Assembly (NCBI GenBank): GCA_016844955.1 | Contig: JAERTH010000161.1 | Coordinates: 1-54,529, forward strand | Direction: 5' to 3' | DNA length: 54,529 nt | DNA from: Fidelibacterota bacterium | GTDB taxonomy: Bacteria > Fidelibacterota > UBA8477 > JABMPR01 | Shown here: positions 34,601-43,900 of the stretch, one piece after another | Numbering within the stretch: the first letter of the stretch is position 1 | Layout of the letters: each line of letters begins with the position of its first letter | The notes under the pieces: generated by a model | Seen by the model: only the letters and a program-made list of their open reading frames with translations | Told to the model about the DNA's origin: nothing | Databases searched by the model: none | Translations under genes and position numbers: made by a program

Positions 34601-36435
34601 ATGGGGTCTACACTTAATTCTGCTTTATCGTCCCAATACAGAGTGACCTGGCCATCACCAGGTACCACCGTCAGTTTTGGTAGATTTGGTGGTTTGGCAA
34701 AATTGTAATCACTGTCATAGATCTGTTGCATGGTTTCTGAATTTCGCAGAATATCTTCGTAATCATTTCCAAAGATCAGGGCCACTGAAAACTTGCGTTC
34801 TTCCTGAACAGGAAGTTCAAAATATGCTGATCCGTACATGAAAGTTAAATCCACTGTCTGGTGGATATCTGTAAAGGATCCCGGTGCCAGCTTGCCCCAG
34901 GCATCCTCATCACGGGTAAGGTCGATACCTGGCCATGGACCGGCGGTAAAGCTGGTCAAACCAATCTGATCTGACTCATCATTATCTGTGTATTCAAAAT
35001 TTGGCTCACCTGGGTCAGGAACACCATTCCCCTCCGTTCCATCTGCATCTGGTCCAACGTATTCACCAAAGTTTGGTCCAATTCCATCAGCGCCTGTATC
35101 ATCCACATAGGGATCCCAGTCACCGTCATTGTCGATGCCATCATCCTGACTTTCATCGATCATACCATCTTCATCATTATCTTTTTCATCCAGTGGGTTT
35201 CCAGGAGATTCAAGGTATTTCCAGCCAAAATATGCTGGAATAAATCCACCGTTGGTATTACTCCACATGTCATGATCCCATTGGTAAACAATATCATTTT
35301 GGGTATCGAACCAGGCATCATCATCGCGCACATCATTTTCATCACCAACATCAGCATCACCGTACATCCCGAAGATGAACTTTTCATAGTCCCATGAACT
35401 GATATTCTGAATCCAGTAGGTGAAAATGAGGATGTCTTCGGCAGCTGGATGGGCCCATTGGTAGCCACGGGCGGCAACATCCACTCCTACGCCTCGCTTG
35501 AAGCCATCATATATCTGATATTCTGTACCGGCGGGCATGGTGGCAGCACGGCCAGAAAATGCTTTAAGGCGGACGGTATTATTATCGATGAGTGAGTCTA
35601 TTTCGTACCATTTATTATTGAAAATATTGTCATCGTTATCGAGTACTCTGATTGCATCAGGACGTCTTCCATCCCTTGATGATAAAGCAGATGCCCGCTC
35701 TACATCACGTACCAGACCTTCAAATGAAATGGTCATATCCGTAAGGATGGCATAATCATCAGAGTCTGGCTCCGCAAACATTACAATTTCACCTGCGTGC
35801 ACAGCTTGATCAACCAGGACAGGATAGTGTTTGAACTCATCATTGTTAAAGTCATCCATGTGGAAATAACTTTCCTGATCCGCACGATTGTACTGGCCGT
35901 ACTGGCCGGCCCATTTGTTATCCCAATCAGAAGGCAGATCAGGCCAACTATCTGGCCAGGAAAGGCTATCGTCACTCATAGCAATCAACGAATCATTGGC
36001 ATTTGCGTACCCCAAGCGTGGTTCAAATTGCCACAGATAATTGCTGCCCACGGGATTGTCAGAGCTCACGGGAGTTCCTTCACTCACAACATGTGCTTTG
36101 CCACCTGCTGCATTGGGCGTCTCAGCCGCAACGATGGGTGAGAATTCGGCAAGATAAGACCGACCACTACCGATGGGATATATACCACTATCAAATCGAC
36201 TTGGGACGGTATAGTCCGCGATTGATCCATAATTGGTGAAACGGGTGAAAATTTTATTTCCACTATGAATACCAATTCTTCTGTTTCCATGCTGATTATC
36301 ATCTTCTCCCAAAGCATTGTGTCGCTTGAGAGTTTGAGGTCTAGCCGGTCTGTTCTTATCCAATGTCGCAGCTTCAAGGACAGAAAAGGTGATTAGTAGA
36401 ATGCTGGAGATAATTATTTTAAGCGTGAGTTTCAT
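31639..36435 (-). CDS. Giant secreted propeller protein with T9SS-type C-terminus (copy 2)
   Basis: The 1598-residue protein starts with a signal peptide and an N-terminal module that includes 'NRRIGIHSGNKIFTRFTNYG'. It then shows a calcium-loop-rich region with D-N-D and D-x-D-G repeats ('DNDGDWDPYVDDTGADGIG', 'GPDADGTEGNGVPDPGEPNF') near residues 400-500, FN3-like blocks near 610-740, a cysteine-bearing acidic module near 910-966, two-component-regulator-propeller repeats near 1120-1460 ('GTLLLGTASGLNVYSGLGW', 'LYIGTKSGLNIYN') and a C-terminal FlgD-like sorting domain ('SVVPNPYV ... FGVYLYHVDAPG'). A surface-bound or secreted partner of the receptor next to it is the likely role. It is a paralogue of the 1601-residue protein at 40963. 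Confidence 0.88.
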   Translation of the reverse strand: MKLTLKIIISSILLITFSVLEAATLDKNRPARPQTLKRHNALGEDDNQHGNRRIGIHSGNKIFTRFTNYGSIADYTVPSRFDSGIYPIGSGRSYLAEFSPIVAAETPNAAGGKAHVVSEGTPVSSDNPVGSNYLWQFEPRLGYANANDSLIAMSDDSLSWPDSWPDLPSDWDNKWAGQYGQYNRADQESYFHMDDFNNDEFKHYPVLVDQAVHAGEIVMFAEPDSDDYAILTDMTISFEGLVRDVERASALSSRDGRRPDAIRVLDNDDNIFNNKWYEIDSLIDNNTVRLKAFSGRAATMPAGTEYQIYDGFKRGVGVDVAARGYQWAHPAAEDILIFTYWIQNISSWDYEKFIFGMYGDADVGDENDVRDDDAWFDTQNDIVYQWDHDMWSNTNGGFIPAYFGWKYLESPGNPLDEKDNDEDGMIDESQDDGIDNDGDWDPYVDDTGADGIGPNFGEYVGPDADGTEGNGVPDPGEPNFEYTDNDESDQIGLTSFTAGPWPGIDLTRDEDAWGKLAPGSFTDIHQTVDLTFMYGSAYFELPVQEERKFSVALIFGNDYEDILRNSETMQQIYDSDYNFAKPPNLPKLTVVPGDGQVTLYWDDKAELSVDPIYGMDFEGYRIYRATDPAFNEIWNITDTYGNQTFNKPIAQFDKADGLVGPHPYGLNGIHLDMGTDTGLRHSWVDNTVENGQTYYYAVVSYDYGFDHDFYERGISDVELRPIITPSECTKKIEINASGTPVKFAINTGVAVPNAPAMAYVAPEIIPDDATSLGTGSYEVTVIDPSEIHANDQYQITFHDWSEDGIDNDNDWATWVDENTVVELSPTLDIIIPASTDTLHINLNEVKATYNITESTTRFEFANFEFVTTFVDTQTITSEDATFLQYFVLIPDTSFTVLPSLGIWDGWEPLNQDVGADGCTDEYETGNPNSPCSETALNLGGDPNQDNWDPVNNPTGTQANAKPDLGEPNIDVNDIDELARVTTSYALTNLSSGKTLLSDRQDLSGEARGLVTEGFKVNITNDETMLIEEETGWMTPGLNFEIVLSDDRYNNFPHKSVPFDYLVTVHPSVVDTSIDNRRLAFNMHDLTNDKPVRLLASGVRDSVMKAGHTFYSTITAGDEFRVTWKMSTRAKVGDINDITKWDDLIICATSGQGLGVYDGESWSNITTAAGLASNHINDLAFSNNGTLLLGTASGLNVYSGLGWRTYAMDMVIGGNAENDKSDFISFDKVIEDSEGILWSVSTKGVLRWDWNRSNIAHILGENSITTIDWAADTFATAEDDSILTGIVQEKSIDIVDLGNGTLAIGTSTKGLELYNTIDDSITLLNKDNSDLNHNSILSLAVSGDSLYIGTKSGLNIYNIPDSSFVFSRSDSLIGTWINDIFVTADQHVHLATRKGYAIVDLMESDSVNQIQYFTGDDVPEFNADKIQAVAKMDDGSIWLGTENSVARKLDGEWEDWAPKPGDQYIIKSKKPFSALDTLTFTTQRAMIDHAVDSDMLEDISVVPNPYVVTASWEPQHLYESGRGTRKIDFIHLPPECTIRIYTISGKYVDTIEHNSEIWDGAESWDLLSQDGLEIAFGVYLYHVDAPGIGNHISKFAVIK

Positions 36436-36449
36436 ACTTGGCCTCTGTC

Positions 36450-39400
36450 TTACAGTGAGGTTGAGATACCGATACGGATCTGTCTGGGTGATGAATAATA
36501 ACCGGGTCGATCCAGGTATTCTTCAATGGTATTGTAAGTCCAGGCAGGATCCTGGGTAGTATAGGTTGGTATTAGTGAATAACCGGAACGCCCTGTGTCT
36601 GAGAACACAGATATTTCATTTCGAATGTCCAGCAAATTATACACGTTGGCTGTAAAATTGACTCTGCGACCGATTATTTCGAAAGCCTTCGAAATCCGCA
36701 TATCCACGTTCACAGTGGAAGGACGACGACCGCTGTTCTCAAAACTACCACCATCAAGATTTGGATTATCCGGTGTGTATGGAAGTCCGGATCCGTATTC
36801 ACCAATAAAACTGAGATTAACCTTATAGGGCAGCCTGAAGAGCACTGAGCCATTCAGTGTGTGACGCTGGTCCCAGTCCAGGTAGACCAATTGTTTCTCA
36901 GAATCCACATTGTTCTGGGCGTCCCAAAACGCAGATCGTGGATCAGAGGCATTTCCTTCAGCCACACTATATGTATAGTCGACATTTGCAGAAAAGCCAT
37001 GGGATAGACGTTTGCTTAGCGAGACAGTCACTCCTTTAACATTTCCATAATCCCGGTTGATGTAAACACCGTATACTTCGTTGGTGTAGGTGGACACAAT
37101 TTTGGAACCCAACAGATTGCTGATATCCTTGTAAAAACCAGTCACATCTACCCCAATATCTTCACCAAATTGCTGCTGAAACCCGACTTCGTACTGGACG
37201 GTTTTCTGAGGCTCGAGATCAGCATTACCCATGGTTGCGGATGCAATACTTCCGCCAGCGGGTACTTCAAAATCAGGATTGACATACAGGTAGGTATAGC
37301 TAGGAATCTGGAAGAAATGTCCATATGAGAAGTGCAAGACACCTTTGTCGGTAATAGGATATGCTATTGCTAAACGTGGACTGAACTGAATCTTTTTTGA
37401 AGCATCCTTGAACCAGTACTCCAAGCGATCCTCATCAGTTTTGGCATTTTCATCCACCGCCTCAGCTTCAGAAATTAGACCGTCACCATTTAAATCGTGA
37501 AATCGATTGATAATTTTCAAAGGAGAAAGTGGATTGGGATCAGCAGGATCTGACAAAGTTGCACCATCCGGATCAAAAATCTCATACCGCACTCCGGCAT
37601 TCACAATCATATCAACCACTTCAATTTTGTCCTGGAGATAGACAGCAAATTCTGATGGATTCTTCAACATTTCACTATATGTAGGCGTTGAAGGACTCAC
37701 ATCAGGAGTCAAGATCTCAGGGGTAAAATATCCTTCTGAAGGGTCATAAAGGATACTGAAATCCCGTCGAAAAATACTGGTATATTTATACTCAAGTCCA
37801 CCCTGGAGTTGGTGCATGTCGTTAATCTGGTTGGTCATGTCAAACTTGATTAGCTGGCTACGGGTCATCCGATAGAGGTGGTATTTTGAGATGCCCCCCA
37901 GATTAAATTTCTGACCGGTTGAAGCATCCAGAATATTGTTATCATTCTCATACGCCTCTAGATCATCGCTATCGTAATCTGTGGCATCAGGCATGTCAAA
38001 ATCTGATCCCCGAAACATATTGGCCAGGAATAGTTGATTCCAGTTTACATCATAGATAGGTTCATAATAGGAACGTCCAAAATTACCCAGAATTGAGCCC
38101 TTGATGGTATAGAAAGCCTCGGGACTGAGTGTATGCTGGAGTACCAGTCCAATATTCATATTATTGCCATACGAGGTTGCCCGGCCTTCTGGGGTGTATT
38201 TCCACGCCAGGGAGCTGCTATTGTAACTTTCAGAGCTGCCATAGAGCACATTCAATGAAGCTTTTAGACTTGAATTGAAGCGGTGTGTAATTTTTCCCTG
38301 AAGATTTAAACTGGTGGATCTATAAAGTGGCAGAACGGCATTGTCTCCACGACTGTTGGTCCATTCCCCATCTCCATCACCATCGATGTAATATTCACCA
38401 CTCAACCGGCCGTCACCGTTAACATCCTCATAGGCCATCTCCGGGTTCTGCTCACGTGTATCCACATCGGAATCATATACACCATTGTTATTGTTATCAC
38501 GATACCAGAAATAGGAATCCTCGTCCATCTTGACCTGAGGATCTACAGCATAGATACGATCGCCGCCGTTCCAGATTCCATCCCCAGTTTCGCCTAAATC
38601 TGCGGCATTGTTACCCTCTACGCCACCAGGATTCAGATACTGATCCCAGTTATCGCCATTTGGGTCATCCCCAAGATAAAGTGGATCATCGGAACACCCC
38701 CCGGTTCCATCTTCGTACTCATCGCTACATCCGTCTGTACCAAGATCAAGGTAATCAATAAATGGTTCACCATTTTCTACGGGCATGGAGAGGCCATTAT
38801 TCCAGTAAAATGTGTCAGGATTAAAGCGACGAACGCCATACAGACGTCCTGCAAGATCTTCATATCGACCTGAAGTAAAGAAGGACGTGCTTTTTGATAG
38901 ACCAGGGACCGGACCACTCAAACTCCATTGATAATCATGCCTGCCTTCAGGGGTAAACACATCGGGATCTATTCCCAGGACATCTACGCTGGTAATATCG
39001 AGATTATCTCTGAGTTGGATATCACCTGGAATGGAGCCAAGATAAATTTCTGGATCAGGTGATATGTAGCGGCCATACCGATAACTCACTTCACCTGTGT
39101 ATTTGCTTAAACTTCCGTCTTTGGTTATGATGTTGATGATACCAGACATAGCCTGACCGTATTCAGCATTAAAGGTTCCTGAGATAACCTGTAGTTCCTG
39201 AATTGCGTTATTCTCAATCCCAACACCCATGTTTTGCCCATAGGAGTTGGTCACAGGAATACCATCAATTAAATAGGCTACTTCTGAGGTACGACCTCCA
39301 CGAATATGAATGCCACCACCTGCATCGACAACCACACCTGCCTGGAGTGAAACTGCCCCTTGAAAGGATTCAACTGGAAGTGCTTCAAGTTCAGCAGCAC

Positions 39401-39797
39401 CAATATTGGCCTGTGCATGCGTGATATCAGCCTGGATCATGGATCGATCAGCAGTAACTGTAACCACATCACCTTCAATGATACTGAGGGTCATTTGAAT
39501 GTTCTGGGTGGTAGTGAGATCAATCATCACTCTCACACCTTCTATAACCTGCTCTGCATAACCAATCATGGAACAACGCAAATTGTAGGTTCCAGGACTG
39601 ACGTTAAGTATGAGGAACTGACCGTCAATGTCCGTTGCTGAACCTTGCCCGGTAGCAGGGATAAAAACATTTACTCCAATGAGTGGTTCTCCGGTGGTTG
39701 CATCAGTAATTTTTCCGATGATCTTCCCTGCGGTTCCTGCATTCAAGAATTGAAATCCAAGCAACAAAATCATGAATATTCTAGTTAACTGTTTCAT
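36450..39797 (-). CDS. TonB-dependent receptor with CarboxypepD_reg domain (copy 2)
   Basis: The ~1115-residue outer-membrane receptor has a signal peptide, an N-terminal CarboxypepD_reg-like domain (GKITDATTGEPLIGVNVFIP), a plug ('VESFQGAVSLQAGVVVDAGGGIHIRGGRTSEVAYLIDGIP' and 'VISGTFNAEYGQAMSGIINIITK') and a 22-strand-type barrel ending in Leu (PRQIRIGISTSL). A large acidic insertion near residues 348-470 contains the same cysteine-bearing module as the giant partner proteins, plus D-x-N-x-D-G loops. I start at the ATG at 39797, which directly precedes a typical signal peptide; the frame is open to 39833. No N-terminal FecR/STN signalling domain is seen. It is 14 bases from the giant partner gene. 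Confidence 0.9.
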   Translation of the reverse strand: MKQLTRIFMILLLGFQFLNAGTAGKIIGKITDATTGEPLIGVNVFIPATGQGSATDIDGQFLILNVSPGTYNLRCSMIGYAEQVIEGVRVMIDLTTTQNIQMTLSIIEGDVVTVTADRSMIQADITHAQANIGAAELEALPVESFQGAVSLQAGVVVDAGGGIHIRGGRTSEVAYLIDGIPVTNSYGQNMGVGIENNAIQELQVISGTFNAEYGQAMSGIINIITKDGSLSKYTGEVSYRYGRYISPDPEIYLGSIPGDIQLRDNLDITSVDVLGIDPDVFTPEGRHDYQWSLSGPVPGLSKSTSFFTSGRYEDLAGRLYGVRRFNPDTFYWNNGLSMPVENGEPFIDYLDLGTDGCSDEYEDGTGGCSDDPLYLGDDPNGDNWDQYLNPGGVEGNNAADLGETGDGIWNGGDRIYAVDPQVKMDEDSYFWYRDNNNNGVYDSDVDTREQNPEMAYEDVNGDGRLSGEYYIDGDGDGEWTNSRGDNAVLPLYRSTSLNLQGKITHRFNSSLKASLNVLYGSSESYNSSSLAWKYTPEGRATSYGNNMNIGLVLQHTLSPEAFYTIKGSILGNFGRSYYEPIYDVNWNQLFLANMFRGSDFDMPDATDYDSDDLEAYENDNNILDASTGQKFNLGGISKYHLYRMTRSQLIKFDMTNQINDMHQLQGGLEYKYTSIFRRDFSILYDPSEGYFTPEILTPDVSPSTPTYSEMLKNPSEFAVYLQDKIEVVDMIVNAGVRYEIFDPDGATLSDPADPNPLSPLKIINRFHDLNGDGLISEAEAVDENAKTDEDRLEYWFKDASKKIQFSPRLAIAYPITDKGVLHFSYGHFFQIPSYTYLYVNPDFEVPAGGSIASATMGNADLEPQKTVQYEVGFQQQFGEDIGVDVTGFYKDISNLLGSKIVSTYTNEVYGVYINRDYGNVKGVTVSLSKRLSHGFSANVDYTYSVAEGNASDPRSAFWDAQNNVDSEKQLVYLDWDQRHTLNGSVLFRLPYKVNLSFIGEYGSGLPYTPDNPNLDGGSFENSGRRPSTVNVDMRISKAFEIIGRRVNFTANVYNLLDIRNEISVFSDTGRSGYSLIPTYTTQDPAWTYNTIEEYLDRPGYYSSPRQIRIGISTSL

Positions 39798-39838
39798 ACC
39801 GTCTCTCTTTAAATCCCTGTGTGTTGATGTCATTATAT

Positions 39839-39878
39839 AAAAGAAGGTACCTTCTTATTAAATCCTGAAGGTACCTTC
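39839..39878 (-). terminator. Terminator or attenuator between the two triplets
   Basis: On the minus strand the 12-base palindrome GAAGGTACCTTC occurs twice (39867-39878 and 39843-39854) with a 12-base spacer, followed by TTTTATA. Each copy can self-pair, or the two can pair with each other to form a long stem. It lies 33-72 bases downstream of the first triplet's PorV/PorQ stop and before the second receptor. Confidence 0.6.
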
Positions 39879-39910
39879 ATCATTTTGTAATGTTGGGTTG
39901 CTGATCTCCC

Positions 39911-40957
39911 CTAGAAATACAGACTCAAGTTAAATCTCTGCGCTTCTTTCAAGCGTCCAAAGTCACCATAGGCCCAATCAAATCTAAGTCCTGATGCAGA
40001 TCCAAAAAGTGGCAAATCAAAGCCAGCCCCAAAGGTGAAACTCTCCTCCCTGGGTTCAAGATCGGAAGATGCCAGACTGGTATTGGTTTCAACAAACTCT
40101 GATTTCCAGCCGCCCCGCAGAAAATATTTATCCATGATGTTATATTCTGCACCGAGATTGATGGATTCGTAGTTGTCATTTGGATGAATGGCATCAGCGG
40201 CAATGGTGATCTTACTTACGCCCATCTCTAGCACATCCATGGCCACACCTACCCTGAAGATCAGCGGCAAGTCCCAATTATCCAGTGAATAGTCAACAGC
40301 AATGGAGCCGTTATTGCCTTCCAGATTTGGGGCCGGGTCAAAACGCTCAAGTGCATCCCGACCTGACATGGTCATACTGCCACCATAATTGGATATACTC
40401 ATTCCAAGACGCATGTCTTTAAATTGAGTTCGGAACAGCGTACCAACATCCATGGCCATGGTGCTGGCTTTACTATGCCAGATGGTCTGCTGTATGTATT
40501 TCATGTTGAAACCGATTGAAAACCTGTCCGTAAGTGCTCTCGCCAGACTGAGCTGCATTGCCAGATCTGAGGCAGTAAATTCCTCGCCGGTGCCATTGGG
40601 TTCCAGCTCCGTTGTTACAGGCATATCCTCCATGGTTAGAGAGGTAATACTGGCCCCTACTGTCCCAATGCCATACAGGGGAAAGATGACCCCCATATAG
40701 TTAATTGCCACATCGGCAATCCAGTTATTGCGTTGGAACATTATTTCAGGACCCTGAGCGCGGGCAATACCAGCAGGATTCCAGTACAAGCCTGAAGCAT
40801 CCCTGCTCATAGCAACGTAGGCTTCACCCATGGCTGTGGCACGACTGCCAACACCAATTTTCAGGAACTGCGCAGCTGTGGTGCCACCTTTATATTGTCC
40901 AAAGCTTGTTGAAACTGCTAGCACAAGAAGAATGATCAATGTCTTTTTCATGGTCAA
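39911..40957 (-). CDS. PorV/PorQ-family outer-membrane protein (copy 1)
   Basis: This 348-residue barrel is the paralogue of the one at 30583, with the same family start ('GGTTAAQFLKIGVGSRATAMGEAYVAMSRDASGLYWNPAGIA') and a C-terminal Phe (RFNLSLYF). A conserved 'KYIQQTIWHSKASTMAMDVGTLFRTQFKDMRLGMSISNYG' stretch is shared. It starts 5 bases after the 1601-residue gene. It would suit a shuttle or anchor for the C-terminal signal of that protein. Two close ATG codons (40957 and 40951) are possible starts. Confidence 0.88.
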   Translation of the reverse strand: MTMKKTLIILLVLAVSTSFGQYKGGTTAAQFLKIGVGSRATAMGEAYVAMSRDASGLYWNPAGIARAQGPEIMFQRNNWIADVAINYMGVIFPLYGIGTVGASITSLTMEDMPVTTELEPNGTGEEFTASDLAMQLSLARALTDRFSIGFNMKYIQQTIWHSKASTMAMDVGTLFRTQFKDMRLGMSISNYGGSMTMSGRDALERFDPAPNLEGNNGSIAVDYSLDNWDLPLIFRVGVAMDVLEMGVSKITIAADAIHPNDNYESINLGAEYNIMDKYFLRGGWKSEFVETNTSLASSDLEPREESFTFGAGFDLPLFGSASGLRFDWAYGDFGRLKEAQRFNLSLYF

Positions 40958-40962
40958 TCCCC

Positions 40963-43900
40963 TTATTTGATTACGGCAAATTTGCCGATGGTTTCTGCAT
41001 TATCGGTTTCAATATGGTAAATGTAAACACCATAGGCCACCTCCAGATTGTCCAGATTGAGAAGGTCCCAGGATTCAGCGCCATCGAATAGGGTTTTATC
41101 CGGGTTCGAACTGGGGCTGTAATGTTCCAACTTCCGTACGAGTTCACCCGTCATGGTGTAGATTCGAATTGTACATTCCGTTGGAAGATTTATAAAATGT
41201 ATCTTGCGTTCACCCCTGCCAGATGTGAGATAAGGTTTTTGTTCCCAGATGGCAGCAGCTACATAAGGATTCGGCACAACAGACACACGGTCCAGATCAC
41301 TGGCTCTATCTACTGCATCTGCTTTGGCAGCGGTGGTGTTGTATTGAAAAACATCTAGACTGCTATATTCCTTCCTCGTGCGGATATGAAGCACATCTCC
41401 AGGCTGAGGTCCAAAACTATTCCATTCGTATTCACCCAGTTGTTGTTCGAGCCCCTCTTCGGTTCCATAATAGCCTATGTCACCTACGAAACTGATAGCT
41501 CTAATGGTTGATGATGAATAGATGGTTGAGTCGCCCCAGCTACTGAAATAAGCTGTAGAGTTTAACCCTGAGCTGAAATCATCTGAGACATTTGACAGGT
41601 CAAGTATAGAATAGCCTTTTGATGCGCCCACATATAGTTTTTCATCGTCTGTGGCATGGAAACTATAGACACGCTTACTGACCTTGTTGACCTGGCCGTT
41701 ACTCCTAAAGGTTAGAGGGAGCAGAGAGTCAGGTGCTATGGCAAACGTATCGCCAACCATGAAAAAGAGGCCTTCTTTGTAGCCAAATGCGAGTCCCCCT
41801 CCCACACTTTCGGGAAGTTCTTCCACCACATAGATATCATCGTTACTGATACCAATATCGCTCTTGGTATAATGTTGCCACGTATTGTTTGCGTAGTTAT
41901 ATGAAACCACTCCTTTATCCGTTGCAATCCAGATGTGCTGGCCCCTGATTAACATGTCATTAAGCCCAGTTGCACTCAATGATTTGAGATCTGTTGAGAT
42001 ACTGTCGTCCACAACCATAATGTCATCATCAAAACTGGTAAGGTAAGTCTGATTGGTTTTAACCCTAACCAGCCCCTCATCATAGGTTCCGATCCAGAGA
42101 TTTCCGAGCGCATCAACATCGAAGGCAACGGCAGCTCCATAACTTTTTGTTTTGTCCGGGTCTTCCAGCGTCGCTTCACTGTCGACTTTAAATTCATCGA
42201 ACAGAGTTTCCAGGGTATGGTTTCGATACCAGACATTACCATCAAATATTGAAGGTCCATTCTGAGTAGCAATCCAGTAGTAGCCTTCATAATGAATGAT
42301 ATCTTTGATTTTGTTCCTGTTCAGCAAACCACCACCTGAACTGGTTTCATTATAAAATTTCCAGCCCCCAGTCTCCTGATTGTAGATTCCCAACCCAGAG
42401 GTTTCGGTCCCAACCATGACACCATCCTCAGCTGGAAAAATGCTCCAGACCTGATCCAGTGGTGATGTGAATGTAAATTCCCAGGTAAGCCTTAAATCAT
42501 CTCCGTAGACATTCCCGGATTTGCTTTCATCGCTGTAAATTGCCGGTGAAATAGATTGAGTTCTCAGAGGGCGAATACCGTCAAAATCACTGCTTGCTAA
42601 TACATTCAGTATTTCTCCAGAATGAAGGTCCTTAACCATATACGTGAGTGCAGGACCATTCTTGGAGAATGCGTTAATCTCAAGCGAGGTATCTACCACT
42701 TCAGGATAAAAGGATATCTCATAATCCAACGGCATGCGAACACCTGTATTGGTTCCCTTATCATAGAGAGCAGCTTTTGGCTTCCAATAGCTGTCTCCAA
42801 CATGCCAGGCAGTGAGCTCATCGTTGATCATCAGTGTATCATTATATACAAAAACCTGCATACCATTGCTGATCTGGTTGAAGTCTTCCCCATAAAGACC
42901 TACCTGGTCTTCCATAATGGGAAATTCATTTGCAGGGTCTGTGACATCGTGGACGGAAAAGGATTGTGTCGCCCGACTCAATTCATCAAAGTCAGTTAAA
43001 TCGAAATCTGGTTCACCTGTATCAGGCTTGCCATTTGCCTCAGTTCCCAGTGGATTGGTAACAGGATGCCAGTTATCACCATGGGGGTCACTACCGGGTA
43101 CTACTGCCAACAAGGTGTCGGAGCAGCTACCATCGGCATTCTCATAGCCATCAGAGCATCCATCGGCACCGACATCGTCGAACACAGAACCATCTGCAGT
43201 TGGATCCCACACACTGAGTGTTGGTCCAATGGCATAGTCAGCCGCAGATACAATTACTGTATCACCGGTCTGGGTAGCTCCTTCGAGCCAGGCCTTTATG
43301 ATCCAGGTCTGACCATTGTGTTCAAAGGTCTTGTCCAGTTCAGCCGCCATGGTTAGTGTATCATTTGTGGTACTGCTATAGTAGGTTGAATCTCCTGTCG
43401 GTTCAATGAGCAGGTCCACATGGGGACTGTTGTAAACAGACAGATTTGCATCTGTATAGGATTCCCAGTCCATGTCATTATCCACCAGGTCCATACCAGA
43501 ATCCTCAAAACGAACTTCAATGGTCCGCCCATCAGGTACCAGCGTTGGATCAATAATTTCAAAGGATATCACACCTGAACCTGCGGTGATGGCATCCTCA
43601 TCCACAGGTAATACTTTTGGTGCAACATAGCCCAAAGCCGGTGCCTGTGGAGTCACAACAGCAGTATTTATATCAAGTAATACGTTCCCTGAAAAATCTT
43701 CCTGGATAGTTTTTGCAGTTTCCGTGGGAGGAATTGTATCAGTTACGGAACCCGAGTCATAGGCACAGATCGCATAAAAATAGCGCATGCCGTTGACCAG
43801 ATTTTCATCCACAAAACTATGTACCAGGCCAGTATTGCTACCCATATCATAATGGAGGCCAGAATTTTTTATCTGCTCGATGGCGTGTGGCCCTGAAATG

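Noticed and set aside
35001..35243. Histidine-rich plus-strand frame (HHSPPFHLHLV...)
   Set aside because: It is the antisense of the D/G-rich calcium-loop region of the giant secreted protein; reverse-complemented Asp codons give His-rich shadows.
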